Shown piece after piece: positions 40,553 through 52,698 of a stretch of DNA of 64,000 nucleotides (positions are counted from its first letter, which is position 1; each line of letters begins with the position of its first letter). The stretch comes from Tritrichomonas musculus (Eukaryota > Parabasalia > Tritrichomonadida > Tritrichomonadidae): the NCBI GenBank assembly GCA_039105265.1, contig JAPFFF010000059.1, positions 372,001 to 436,000 of the forward strand. Direction: 5' to 3'. Both the position numbers and the translations under genes were made by a program. The notes beneath the pieces are model-generated. The model saw only the letters and a list, made by a program, of their open reading frames with translations, was not told the DNA's origin and did not search any database.

Positions 40553-43500
40553 TTAATGTTTTGATGATATATCACCTGGTGTAGGAATTCTTCTTTGCTT
40601 TTGTTTGAGGGAAGAAATTCCTACGGGGACATCATCATTGGTTTTTATGATTTGATCAAAATCAGGATACAAAAGATCTTGTTGAAAGAGATATCTATAT
40701 CCCGAAACGAAATAGCGCGCATGAATCCAACAACTCCAATTGATGTTAAAATGGCAAGCCACGGAGAGCATATGAACGCAAGGCATACCGGTATCATTGA
40801 AAAACATGCAGGTGCATGTAGGTTTCTCTGAAGAGCATATGGTCACAGTGCATTTTGTGGCATCATCATTTTCTTTTGTTACTACATATTTGCATTTGAG
40901 GATTGGAGACCGAGTTACAGTCAAATTGTTTGCAACAACCATTGCGTAGCTAAGCCAATCACGAGCAGAATCTGTAAGAATGCCACATTGATAGCAGATG
41001 TCTTTAAGAACAGCAAATCCAAAATCATATATTTTTAACATAACTTCGAGTGGCTCTTTATTCTTGAGATGGAGTTTCACTATCAGAGCATTCAAAGATT
41101 CAGCTGCTGATGAAGTAGTATTCTGATCTCTTGGAATGTCAGACTCAAAACGGCTGATTTTTTGCCACCGTGATTTTTGGTCCAAATAATCTTTTAAGGA
41201 ACGATGATTATCGATGATGTCTTTTTTTTTCATAGCATATTCGTGAGAAGTTTGACACTTTACTAAATCTTTGAATGTATTTTTGCATGGGCAGTGCTTG
41301 CTTAAATGCCAGCAGCACAATGAATTTGCAATCTTAACTTTTTCAAGGCTGGAGATTAGTGCAAATGCTTCATCAGTGATGCAGTTTCTTATGAAATGCA
41401 ATTCTGTATTCAACATATTCAAAAGCAAATTTGTGTATATTTTGCTTTCTGATGCAGCCCAAGAAATTGCAAGTGGGAGTATTGTACGATTGCCTGTATA
41501 GGTTACAATAACATACATTCTCCCTCTCGATATCCCAGTTTGGAATCGTGAATCCATTTGTATTACTGGGAAAAACAACGAGGAAGTTAAAAATTTTATA
41601 GCATAGTTAGGAACTATACCAACAAAATCAATACAACCTTCCTCGTTTTTATGTATATCACCTTTGCCTCCGTATCTTTTAATAATATCGATAAATGCTT
41701 GAAGCATTCCCCAGGTACATAATCTGTCTTTTCTTCTGATCATATAAACTTTATTATAAGCTCTTCTTATTCTCAATTTGCATATGCTATCTGGAGGAAG
41801 TCCTAGAACAGTGTGTATTTTATTATAATACTCATTATTCAAATGTTCTTGTTTTTCAAGAGATTTTATAACTGCTTCAATTTTTGCTGTTGAAATTATA
41901 ATTGGATTGGAACAAGTATGATGTGATTGGTGACTTACATGGTATCCATCACCTAGTTTTGTGCATTCAATTCGATAGAAGCATCCTTTAGCTTTGCATT
42001 CATAAGCTATTGTGTCGTTATTTTTTGAATCCACTTTTCCAAGTCGATATCCTTTATTTGCTTTTGAAATAAATGTATATGCTGTAAAAACATCTGGAAA
42101 TGGTGCATATTCAGATTCAAGATTTTCTCTTGTAACTTCCTCAATTGATTCATCTTCGTATTCTTCTTCTTCTTCTTGATATTCTTCTGTTATTTGATCT
42201 TTTATTTCGTTATTTCTATTTTTGATTGATTCTTCATCCTTGCTTTCACCTCGAAATATTTGTTCAATATCGATAGTTTTCCAATCAAATTCTTTTTTAT
42301 TTTCCTGCGAATATAACATTTCTAATTTATCATGATTCAAATTACTCCTAAACAATACAGGTATAAAAAATGATTTTGTTGATTTTGCCGATGATAATTG
42401 AGGATTGTCTAGTTGCTTCGTTTTTTGAGTATTGTCAATGATTTTTTTTGCAGGTTTCTGATTTTTGTCAATATTTTGGTCTTCATTTTTAGGTTTTGGT
42501 GGACGTCCTCTTTTTCTTTTAGCATTTGTTTGGCTTGATGAAACTTGTTCATCGAGGTTTTTTTCAATATTTAAAAGATCATTAATGCCTGTTTTGGAAT
42601 TAATAAAAGAAAAATTATAAAACTTTCTAGTTTGAACCAAAATATCATGTGAAATTTCCTTTTTTTTGAGGATTTCTTTTTGAATGTAAACAATAATTTC
42701 ATTATGATGGCATTCAATCGCTTCAATTAAACATTTTGTATATGTTTCATCCTGAGGAATAATTAGATTGCTTTTAAGAACTTGAATTATATTTAGATTG
42801 TTACCATGAATAGCATACAACCATAAAGTTGAGTCTAATTCAATTCCTTTGTTTTTCAAAAAAAGAAAAATATGTTTCGAACCATAAAATGCAGAATAAT
42901 GAATTAGGTCAATTTCATTTGATATTGAATTTCTAATTAAAAAAGAATTAGTTTCATAAATCGATAAGTTGATTTTTTGATCTAAATCGATTTCATTCGA
43001 TTCAATATAATAGCAAAATTCGTCAATTAAATCTTTTCGTATTAATTCACAAATGATGCTGTCATTTTCACCTATTTTCCTTTTCTCAAAAAAATCTTCT
43101 TGTAATTCGTTATTTATTTCATGAATCCATGGAGCATTGTGTGGAAACCATTCCTTATTGATGAATTTTTTTAACTCGGGCAGAAAATATAGATGATATT
43201 TAGCCATAATAAATTCATCAGTAATTATTTGTTTACAAACGAAGTCATCAAATACCAATATTTTAGATTCAATTAGGTAAAGAAGAATTCGTTTGTCACT
43301 CTTGAAAATATCAAAAATCTCGGAATTTGAAAAGAAATTAATAATTTCTTTTTGAAAATGCTGCAGTATAACTTTAATTTTGTCGTAAAAATCAAGGCAT
43401 CGGTGATGATTATTTACAATTCTTAATAGTAGCATTAATACGAACTTGGTCTCTTGCTTGCTGTTACCAATTTTTTGATCTTTTAATGTATCTGTTAAGA

Positions 43501-43615
43501 CTTCGAAATTCTCTTCAATATTATCATTGCTGTCTAGAAAACAAAGAAGATTCGAATGAATACTTTTCATTTTGTTTATGAAAAGAACATTATTAACAGT
43601 GGTTTGTGGAACCAT
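40553..43615 (-). CDS. MULE transposase fused to a host-type DUF3447 domain and an AT-hook
   Basis: 1020 residues from the ATG at 43613-43615, uninterrupted. Residues 1-340 match the N-terminus of the BspA-like protein at 27115 (LIHYSAFYGSKHIFLFLKNK, STLWLYAIHGNN, LIEAIECHHNEIIVYI). ~363-378: AT-hook KRKRGRPPKPK. ~508-570: FLYWCH/MuDR-type zinc domain (YECKAKGCFYRIE...HQSHHTC). ~650-870: MULE DDE domain (QMDSRF ~689, ITDEAFALI ~745, CCWHL ~769, and SAAESLNALI as the candidate Glu region). ~929-950: SWIM zinc finger (CTCMFFNDTGMPCVHML). It cuts and pastes DNA by binding the long terminal repeats. The N-terminal fusion adds about 340 residues beyond usual MULE transposases. Confidence 0.9.
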   Translation of the reverse strand: MVPQTTVNNVLFINKMKSIHSNLLCFLDSNDNIEENFEVLTDTLKDQKIGNSKQETKFVLMLLLRIVNNHHRCLDFYDKIKVILQHFQKEIINFFSNSEIFDIFKSDKRILLYLIESKILVFDDFVCKQIITDEFIMAKYHLYFLPELKKFINKEWFPHNAPWIHEINNELQEDFFEKRKIGENDSIICELIRKDLIDEFCYYIESNEIDLDQKINLSIYETNSFLIRNSISNEIDLIHYSAFYGSKHIFLFLKNKGIELDSTLWLYAIHGNNLNIIQVLKSNLIIPQDETYTKCLIEAIECHHNEIIVYIQKEILKKKEISHDILVQTRKFYNFSFINSKTGINDLLNIEKNLDEQVSSSQTNAKRKRGRPPKPKNEDQNIDKNQKPAKKIIDNTQKTKQLDNPQLSSAKSTKSFFIPVLFRSNLNHDKLEMLYSQENKKEFDWKTIDIEQIFRGESKDEESIKNRNNEIKDQITEEYQEEEEEYEDESIEEVTRENLESEYAPFPDVFTAYTFISKANKGYRLGKVDSKNNDTIAYECKAKGCFYRIECTKLGDGYHVSHQSHHTCSNPIIISTAKIEAVIKSLEKQEHLNNEYYNKIHTVLGLPPDSICKLRIRRAYNKVYMIRRKDRLCTWGMLQAFIDIIKRYGGKGDIHKNEEGCIDFVGIVPNYAIKFLTSSLFFPVIQMDSRFQTGISRGRMYVIVTYTGNRTILPLAISWAASESKIYTNLLLNMLNTELHFIRNCITDEAFALISSLEKVKIANSLCCWHLSKHCPCKNTFKDLVKCQTSHEYAMKKKDIIDNHRSLKDYLDQKSRWQKISRFESDIPRDQNTTSSAAESLNALIVKLHLKNKEPLEVMLKIYDFGFAVLKDICYQCGILTDSARDWLSYAMVVANNLTVTRSPILKCKYVVTKENDDATKCTVTICSSEKPTCTCMFFNDTGMPCVHMLSVACHFNINWSCWIHARYFVSGYRYLFQQDLLYPDFDQIIKTNDDVPVGISSLKQKQRRIPTPGDISSKH

Positions 43616-44200
43616 AACCAGTTGCTGCTTATTTATTTATGAAAAACGTTTAGATTATCCATTTGTTCGTTTATATATATTTATATATAAACGTATCTCA
43701 AAATATATAAACGTATTAACAATTCTATAAATTTTATATGAGCAAATCTGTATAATTTTTAAGAAAATGAGTAATTTTTATATAAGCAAATCTGAAAATC
43801 TTTTTTAAAACACTCAGATAAATGAAAAATCTGTTAATAGTTTTGAAATCGTTTATCAAAGAAGTAGTAAAGATGGGCTTCTTTGATAATTTTGCTTTAT
43901 TTTTTTATTTCATAATTTATAAAATTGCTTTAAATAATATATTATTAAGATATCATCGCTAATAATATTCTGATATTATATGGTCAAGAAACATTGAAAT
44001 AAAAAACTCGGAATTTTTTTAATCTTAATGGACTATTGTTTTATTTATAGCCGTCAATTTTTAAATATTTTTATTTTTCCTAAATTATTATATTTTATTA
44101 ACTTATTTTGTTAAAAAAACGGAAAATATATTTTTATTTATTCAAGGTTATACATTTTTTTGAATTATGAGTAATAAATATTTCTACTTTTCCCATCAGT
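43616..44200. other. Upstream region of the MULE transposase
   Basis: AT-rich with no gene. Short ATATATAAACGT words recur at about 43675-43715. Confidence 0.4.
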
Positions 44201-44219
44201 GTTTATAACGCATACCCAC

Positions 44220-45780
44220 TTACTTCTTTTGATTTTGGTAGTGTTAATGCGTAATAAAATATATCATTGCAAAAGTATTTGTTCTCAAATATGTGTTTCC
44301 CATTTGAATCTACAAAAATAGCATCTTCACGAATCTCTTTGATAAATTCACAATTGTTGCCATAATAAAATGATTAATTATGATGATTTTCACTTGTAGA
44401 TACCCAGCTAAGATTCAAGAGATAGTCATCCTTATTCTCATTTTTATAGTCAGCGTATTGCTTTTTGTTGTGTCATGTTTTGAATGAATTGGTGAACTAC
44501 CAATATGCTAAAAACAAGGTTTTTGTTTATTCCCAAGATTTAGAGCAACATAAATGTAACCATTACGTTTGTGTTCTTTAATTATACACCCTTTCGATAC
44601 CTGTTTGAAGTTGTATGGATAGAAGTTCTTAATAAAGTAATCATCAAACCCCTTGAGCCTCCATTTTGAATTCGTCTCATAATTCGTTTCCTCATCAATA
44701 AGCTCTAATTCTTCAATATTGTCATTATTATCAGTTTAAAATACCTTATCATTATATATTATGCTTTCGTATTCCGAGATTAACTTGTTGGAGTTCATCA
44801 ATTATATGTTGAAAAGTTTCAATCTCATTGGCTGTTTTTCTAGCCATATCATATATCAATCGCTATGTTTGTGGTTTATTGTAACTGTCAATGGTGTTAA
44901 GTTGTCCGATTTGCTAAAGAACTTCTCACGCTGCTTCTCAAAATGTAAATTCAAAAGCTTTGCAATATATATAGCTCTACAGCAAGAAAGGTTTCTGACA
45001 AGTAGTCTAGGAATGTTTGCCCCTTGCAATTGTGGAATGCTAATATTGATTCGATTTTGGGCCAAATCACAAAGATAGCATTTTTTCTGTGAGGATAATT
45101 CATCGAGAATACCATTTGTTTCAGAATACTGCCTCAACCAATAAGTTTGTTTCTTTGAATTACATACAGTAAGAATTGATCGCATCTGGCAAATGTCATA
45201 ATTGATTGAAAGTATTAAACCGAACTTCCGATTATACTGAATGTATTAATCATTGATTGGTTCGACAGTTGCTATTATTTTGGTACCATCACCTGCTGTT
45301 TTTATTTCCAACCGATAAAAAAATGACTAAACTTTTATTTTGGCTTAACCTTTGATTATGAAAAATAAAGCAAATCCAAAAACAAAAACTTCATGAGGCC
45401 AGGCACAATCTTCAATTGAGCTAACTCATACTCATATGAGGATTCAAGAATTTTCAATATCATTTCAATCCTGCTCAAACCGAGTTCTCTATGACATTAA
45501 ATCAAGCGATTTGCAATTTTGGTACGGAGTGAATCCAATTTTGATTCAAGTTTTGAGATTTTGTCGATGAGCTTATTCATGAAATCATCATTGTTGTAAT
45601 CTTCGAATGCAAGACGTTTCCATTGAAGAAATTTTTTGAGAATGAGTCGTTCGAGATATCATATTTGTGATCTGTTGGCGATAGCATCATTAATATATCA
45701 TTTGTTGCTTCAGCAGCAGCTGCTGAGTTCTTTTCTAACGGTATAAAAAATGAATTAATTCGTAAATGAATGTTATCTTT
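44220..45780 (-). pseudogene. Decayed gene(s) in the MULE, possibly with an HNH/NUMOD-type region
   Basis: Minus-strand remnants include a coiled-coil piece (FMNKLIDKISKLESKLDSL, near 45560), a Cys-bearing 109-codon piece at 44856-45185 (KKCYLCDLAQNRINIS), and GFDDYFIKNFYPYNF, RNGYIYVALNLGNKQKPC and NLSWVSTSENHHN near 44400-44680. The last group recalls NUMOD4/HNH endonucleases (GY..Y.vs..G..; VDNLEWVT..EN). Many stops and frame changes. This could be one old cargo gene or several. Tentative. Confidence 0.35.
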
Positions 45781-46599
45781 GAAATCTCTCGAGTGGATAT
45801 AGTTATACAGGACCTTTGCAATATGTACCTAATTGTTAAAAGGATTCTGTATTGATTATCGTTTCTCTGCAAGGTATTATCTGCTGAATGATATTTTTAA
45901 AGTTTAAACACAAAATATTATTAAATATAATATCATCATATTATTCTCTTGAAAATTAGTTAAAATGGTTTTTGCTCTTATAATTATATTAATAATGGAA
46001 TGTATAAAATTGTTATGTATTAAGTTTATTAATATTTTTAATATTGAGATCAAAATGATCAAAAATGTCTTTAAAAAAATAAACGGTTTCTCTCAGAATT
46101 TCCTTTAAATGCAACATGACTATATTAATTTTATTTTGTTAAATATTTTTATATTTCAATTAAAAATGCATAATACTAATTGTTAAAAATAATACATATT
46201 TATTTATTAAGTTATACTTATTTTAACGGGTGCGATATGTTATGTTTAAAATATTGAGAAGCCAATTCAATATTGAGTATTGAAAAAAGAAAAATGAATA
46301 GAAAAAAAGTATTTAAATTTGAATGCTAATACATTTTTTTAGAATACTAATATTTTCAGATTAAAAGTATATTTCATGTATTTTATCTATTATATATGAA
46401 TTACTATAAATCTTAAATAAAATGATAAAATATATAATTACTAAATTTTTTTCATGATGAAATATTATGTTCAAAATTACAAACAAGTTTACAGATAGGC
46501 CACTCGAGATAATTTCTTATAACCGACAGTTACCACTTATTAGATGAAACAAAATGATATTTATTACATTACATTAATAAATGTTTCAATTAGATTTTG

Positions 46600-46642
<43 letters not shown>

Positions 46643-47454
46643 TTTTTACCATTTTTTGCATGAAATATCAAAAATAAAATAGGTAAACCCAGCATAAACA
46701 GTACTTTTCATACTAATTGATCATAATTAATATTAATATCTTAATATTTTGCAAAAAAATTATTTTAAACTATAGATTTCCAACATTGATATTTTATTAA
46801 ACTATTGATAATCTTGTTTTGATGGTTTTTTTAAATATTAAATATAAATTTGAATTATATAGATAATTAATTTTATCTTAAAATGCTTTTCAAAAAAGAT
46901 ATTTATAAAGTAAAATTTCAATTCAAAAGTTTTGGAATGAAATTCAAATATATTAGAAAGTAAATGCATTTAAATAAAATTATATTCTTCATTGGACTCC
47001 TGTAACGTCCAATTTTTTTAAATCATCATTTAATAATTTAACAAATTCAATTTTTCTGCATTTTTAGCTAAAAAATGATATTTTTTCATTAATAATAACT
47101 ATTTTTATATAACATTTAATGTTTTTAAAGTAAATAAAAAGATATCAAAAGAATTAATGATTAGAATAAATTATATAAAAAGTTATCGCTATTCTAACTT
47201 TTTATAAAGTGCTATTAAATTCTTATCAAAAATAATTAAAATAAATTGAGATAAAATACTCAAATTTATTTTCTGAAGAAAATTTAATATATACTTATAT
47301 CCTTTTAGTTTTTATTTTAATTTGAATTTTGAACGATGCAAATATTTAAAAAAACTAATTATTATTATAATAATAAAATATAATTAGTTTAAGTAAACCA
47401 ATCTTTGAGTTTTACTGTAGATATTCTGTTGAACAACCTTTTATTCAATTTATT
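45781..47454. other. Non-coding interior of the MULE
   Basis: Very AT-rich with no gene. An uninterrupted A-run of about 41 lies at 46600-46640, a likely spot for assembly or length errors. Confidence 0.4.
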
Positions 47455-48593
47455 CTTTATAATCATCTCAATTTTTGAAAAAAAAAAAATACTTATCATA
47501 AACTTTTCCAATACAATTCAAAGCTTTTGTTTTAAAAAATTTGAATATAATATTAGAAAAAATAATTTTATTTTTATTGAAATTTCAATTAATTATTTAT
47601 TCATTTCAATTTTATTCTATTCGAATTTTTACTAATATCCGAGCTTTTTTTTTTTATTTTTCTTGTTTCTTTTGCTCATATAAATGTTGTGTTTGAAATA
47701 GCGTATTTTATTACTTAGTTATTTATCTCTATCCATAAATGTAAGATTTGAAGAAAAAACCGTAATTCAACAGAAGAAATTGCTCAGATCTGATAGAATT
47801 TTATTAATTTATATTATTAATATAAAGTATAAATTATAAAGTTCAATTATTGATCGCTCTTTATGAACATTCTTCTATTGTTGGACGTTTAGATTATTTA
47901 AAAGAACGTTTATATTTTTTTTTTTTTTTTTTAAAAAAAAACTTAATTTCTCCTTTTGAAAAAGAAAAAAAGAAGTAATAATGATATATTTCAACTCAAT
48001 ATTATATAAGGATTATTTTGATTATAGTTTTGTTTTTATTTATTGCATTACTTATTGAATATTATTGAAATAATCAACATTTTTAAACTTGAATATACAG
48101 ATTTTCCAACATGTATTACATGCAAAAAACGATGGAAAATAATATTTGAAGCGAGAAAACGCCAAATTTATAGTATAAATGCATGGAACTTCATTATCTG
48201 ATATTAACAATTGTTTTGAAAAAGCAGAGATTAATACCTGAAATTAGATGTATAAAAGTAAAACACGATTGTCTATAATATACTATTACCCACAAGCACT
48301 TTTTGAAAATAGATTGCTTAATTTAAATATGATATGGTAAGTTTAAACTTTACTCGGAGCAGAAGCTGCATAAAAATAATCGTTACTTGATGCTAATTAA
48401 AATATATTTTTTTGAACTCTCCTTACTAAGAGAGGTGCAGCACTTAACATTTTTTTTTATTTTTAGTGAAATGATTTTCTGAAGAAAAGTGATAATTGTA
48501 ATTTTTTTTTTTTTAAAAAGTGATATTTTTTTTCCCCAAAGGCAAAAAAGTGTTATCAGTGAAGTAAAAAAATGGGAATATTGTAATCATCCC
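47455..48593 (-). repeat. Right terminal inverted repeat of the MULE
   Basis: 1.14-kb arm, inverse of 37812-38951, ending CCC at 48593. Confidence 0.9.
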
Positions 48594-48602
48594 TAATATT
48601 AA
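48594..48602 (+). repeat. 9-bp target duplication, right copy (TAATATTAA)
   Basis: Identical to 37803-37811. Confidence 0.85.
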
Positions 48603-48760
48603 TTAATTTTATTGATCTAAACTATTTTACTTTTTTAATAATCCTTTCATTTGCAAGTATCTTCTTCTCTCTTCTATATGTGGTTGGAGAGATTTTTTTG
48701 TTCTAAGCCTAAAAAATCCAACTAGAGTATCTAATGACAAACCTTTAAGGATATAATTGT

Positions 48761-49194
48761 CTACAAAGGTCTGCTATATATTATATCTTTACGAACTCTT
48801 ATGCGACTTGTGATACTATTTGTACTATAACATTTATATATTTCATAAAATTGATTTTCTTTTCCATTGTATATATATTTATCAAATAATCTATTATCGT
48901 CATCTGTCCACTTTATTCTTTTAGCAGTTGTTAAACGATAATCTTTTTTCTCCTCCTTTTGAGAATTGTATCTCATTAGAATTGATATACAATTCTCAAA
49001 CTGGAGTAGATTATATGGAGCTGATTTAATGAATTCATATAAACTTTTGTCAAACTGGAGTAGATCCTCATTTGAAGGTTCTTTGTGAAAGCCAAGTAAG
49101 CGAAGAAAAATATCTGAAACTTTTTCAACTGAGAAGCCAAAATTTAAATTTAACCCTCCGCTATTGAGTTGGACACCTCCTAAATTTAACCGTT

Positions 49195-49229
<35 letters not shown>

Positions 49230-49690
49230 TTCATTCTGAAAAAGTGAATTTGAAATGTCTTTCAAAATTGTTAGCATTGCACATGATCGGATAATCCTTT
49301 CTAATCTATGGTCGTAACCACATAATGTTCGTACTTGGCCAATTTGTTCTTCAATGCAATTAAAGAGATTTCATACATATGAACAATTACTGTTGGAATC
49401 CAACGCTTTAATTTATCAATAGAAAATATTGTAACATATTGATTATTCTTTGATTTATTAAATCCAATGTTTAAAGGAAGTGGTCTTGAATTAAAAACAT
49501 CATATAAAAATATTAAAATCCTAAGTAAAATTGAAAGTAAATAAATCCTCGTCTCATTATTAATATGTAAATTTAAAATGCTTTCATTCCAGAGTGAATA
49601 AATAAATAAATAACCAAAAGATTCAAATTTGCCAACTCGTAGCAGTTTTAAAGAATTATTGAAAGTAATTGTTCATATGTATGAGATAGT
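48761..49690 (-). pseudogene. Decayed transposase-like gene with Myb/SANT-like tail
   Basis: Read on the minus strand, 49690-49290 gives SLWNESILNLHINNETRIYL, RWIPTVIVHMYEISLIALKN and, in another frame, IEEQIGQVRTLCGYDHRLER. The last recalls the Glu-helix region of the transposase-like protein at 5001-6890 (LELTFGGIRQSSRGDD). After a 24-T run and (GT)7 tract (49193-49230) it continues as FSVEKVSDIFLRLLGFHKEP and ends with KRIKWTDDDNRLFDKYIYNG...SRIRVRK, which looks like a Myb/SANT-type helix bundle. Broken several times. Weak family assignment. Confidence 0.4.
49193..49230. repeat. T24 run and (GT)7 microsatellite
   Basis: The homopolymer and dinucleotide tract interrupt the decayed gene above. 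Confidence 0.9.
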
Positions 49691-49709
49691 AGGGAATGAT
49701 TGATATCAA

Positions 49710-51804
49710 TCATTGTGGTGATGATGTAGAGTTTTCTTGATTTGTATCCATTGATATGTCATTTAATTCATTGATTTCTGAATGCGTATTATCTTCAGAC
49801 GATACATATTCAGATGATTCATAATCTGTATATTCTGATTCATTACATCTTACATGTATTGTATTTGATACGGAATTTAATGAAATAGTAGTGAATGATT
49901 GATATGGCGGTGATGATGTAGAGTTTTCTTGATTTGTATCCATTGATATGTCATTTAATTCGTTGATTTCTAAACCTGCATTATCCTTCATATGATTCGT
50001 ATTCAGATGATTCATAATCTGTATACTCACTGCTTTTAAAATAAGCAGCTCCTTCATAAAATTCATTATCAGATTCTTCATAATCTGTTTTTCTTGTTTC
50101 TGAATTAGATAATGCATTCTTTTTTCATCATATTCAGAACTATCTGAGTTTTTTGTTATATGGATTTGTTCTTTTTCTTGACCATTATATTGTTTTAAAA
50201 CCGCCAACGAATCAGTTGGATAAATTTTTTTAGTTAATCTTTCAATAATATTATTATTACCAGATGATTTTTTCTTAACAGGAAAGCTTGAAATAAGAAA
50301 TTTGGCAACATCTAAATAATTTGAAGAAATTGCAGCTAGAATGTAGTAAAATGATATTTTTATGATTTTTTTGTCTTCAAAAGAAATTGAATGATATCAA
50401 GATGTCCACCAATTAAAGCTCTTTTAAAAGCTTTTTCAATTTGATAATTTGATATATTTAAATTATTTTCGTGATTGATCAATATTTTAACGCAATCAAG
50501 TGAACCATATCTGTATGCATATTCCAAAGGTGCCAGATTAATATTAAAACTATTTTGAATTGCAGCTAAATTTTGAGTAAAGAAATAATCAATTACTTTT
50601 TTTTGATTCCGTTTGCATGCAACATGGAAAGGTGTGATTTTATTAGGACAAAAACATAATAAAAAGTCGGAATAATTATGGCCAAATTCATTATTTTGAA
50701 TGAATTCGTAATAGAACTTAACAATATCCAAATAACCTAATTTAGCGGCAAAATAAAGTGAATTTTTCCCTTTTTTATTGTCACATGAAAATAAATCAAC
50801 TTTTTTTCATGTAAATATTTTATAACATTAAGATTCCCACCTTGCTCAGCATAATGAATAGGTCTTAAACCATTGCAATCTGTGCAATCAAATGATTCAT
50901 GAAATTCGATTAGAGTTTGAATTATTGATAAATCGCCACCAAAGCATGCAAAATGAATCGGAGATCTGTTGAAATAATCTTTTTGATTTATTTTCGGCAA
51001 ATGATCAATCGCTTTATAATGATTAATTAAAGATTGAAAACATTTCTTTGAACCGAAAAAGGCACATAATGATATTAAAGTCGGTCCATCTTGAAAAAGT
51101 TTTGTGAATTTGTATTTACAATTAAAAATATGATCATTAGAAAAAGATGGTAATAATTCAATTAAACTAGTTTCTTTATCATTACAAATGAATTCCATGG
51201 CTTGTTCAATTGGATCACTACTTTGATAGTACATGTAAACATTTCCCTGATGGCATATTGGACATATGATTGAATTATTTTTTTGTACAGATTCAATTAA
51301 ATTAATTAACTTAAAAGAATGGTTTTCATGAAAAATCTGAGCTTTATAATTGGTTATATTACTAGGAATATGGAACTTTTCCCTAAAGGCATCAGAAATA
51401 TCATTTTTCGTCTTTTTTTTATAAAATAATATATGTATGAACACCAAATTTTGAGGGCACTTTTCCAAAGTTAGTTTTATTCTATCGCCAGTATTATTAA
51501 ACTTCATATAGGAATGAAATAAGTCATGATTAAGAATACTACCATTTTGTAATATTAAAAAATCTTGACAATACTATAATCCATCGGGTATTATTTGTAG
51601 AAATGTACACTTATTTTTATTTTGAGGTGAAATTGATATTGAAATATTCTTTGGCTCATCATTCATTATTTGAATTGAATAAAATATACTATCTAAGTAA
51701 TTTAAATTAATAAATCGCCTTGGTGTTATTTGTTCTTCAACGATATCTAAGTTATCGATTAAATATAGCAAATCTGCTTGAATTTGATTATTATTAATAA
51801 GCAA
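49710..51804 (-). pseudogene. Ankyrin-repeat protein gene, broken
   Basis: The minus strand encodes LLINNNQIQADLLYLIDNLD..., an in-frame TAG near 51576, then an N-terminal domain and ankyrin repeats (RSPIHFACFGGDLSIIQTLI, LRPIHYAEQGGNLNVIKYL, TPFHVACKRNQKKVIDYFF, APLEYAYRYGSLDCVKILI). Frames change at T7 runs near 50803 and 50364. The C-terminal part is acidic and contains the duplicated segment EINELNDISMDTNQENSTSS. The N-terminal 44 codons appear to lie at 58378-58510, on the other side of the inserted 6-kb element. Ankyrin proteins are a large trichomonad family with binding roles. Confidence 0.7.
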
Positions 51805-52698
51805 TTTGGGTACTATAATATTTTTAAAATAATTTTTTGAAAAAAAACGCTACCTTTTTTTTGGTAAAATATTTTTTTCACAAAATTTGCACAAAAAGTG
51901 GATTTTAGTCAATTTAGTGCACAAAAAGTGACGTTTTGCACAAAAAGTGTGCGTTTATAAAAAAAAAGAATTTGTTAAAAATAGGTAATCTAATTAAAAT
52001 TATTATGTGAAAAATAAAATTTAGAAATGTAAAGGGAATTCGAAATAATATGCACTCAAAAAATAAGAAATTGAAATTATCTGATATATATTGAATATTG
52101 ATTCTCATATTACAAAAACTTAGTAAAAGATGTAGCATCAGGTTAATAATAATATGTGCTTATCAAAAGTGCGGTATTATGAATATTTCCAAATATGATT
52201 GGTTATGGAAATAAGGGTTAATATGGTAATATAGCAAATCTGCTTGAATTTGATTATTATTAATAAGCAATTTGGGTACTATAATATTTTTAAAATAATT
52301 TTTTGAAAAAAAACGCTACCTTTTTTTTGGTAAAATATTTTTTTCACAAAATTTGCACAAAAAGTGGATTTTAGTCAATTTAGTGCACAAAAAGTGACGT
52401 TTTGCACAAAAAGTGTGCGTTTATAAAAAAAAAGAATTTGTTAAAAATAGGTAATCTAATTAAAATTATTATGTGAAAAATAAAATTTAGAAATGTAAAG
52501 GGAATTCGAAATAATATGCACTCAAAAAATAAGAAATTGAAATTATCTGATATATATTGAATATTGATTCTCATATTACAAAAACTTAGTAAAAGATGTA
52601 GCATCAGGTTAATAATAATATGTGCTTATCAAAAGTGCGGTATTATGAATATTTCCAAATATGATTGGTTATGGAAATAAGGGTTAATATGGTAATAT
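51767..52698. repeat. 466-bp tandem duplication at the left edge of the inserted element
   Basis: Copies at about 51767-52232 and 52233-52698 are practically identical. Each includes the last ~40 bp of ankyrin gene sequence, the junction with its AACGCTACC T-run, and the outer ~350 bp of the element's end. The duplication therefore happened after insertion. Confidence 0.85.

Larger units (their letters stand above)
37812..48593 (-). mobile_element. Complete Mutator-like element (MULE), 10.8 kb
   Basis: Termini GGGAAGATTACAATATTCCC and GGGATGATTACAATATTCCC start inverted arms of about 1.14 kb (37812-38951 and 47455-48593) that are almost identical. A perfect 9-bp duplication TAATATTAA flanks the element, as is typical for MULEs. 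It holds one intact transposase gene (minus strand) and two decayed cargo regions. The near-identity of the arms, the intact gene and the exact target duplication point to recent insertion. The insertion is 107 bp after the end of the fucosyltransferase gene. Confidence 0.9.

Noticed and set aside
51914-52138. 74-codon frame also at 52380-52604 and 58064-58288
   Set aside because: Three copies exist only because it sits in the duplicated inverted ends of the 6-kb element; composition is that of AT-rich non-coding DNA.
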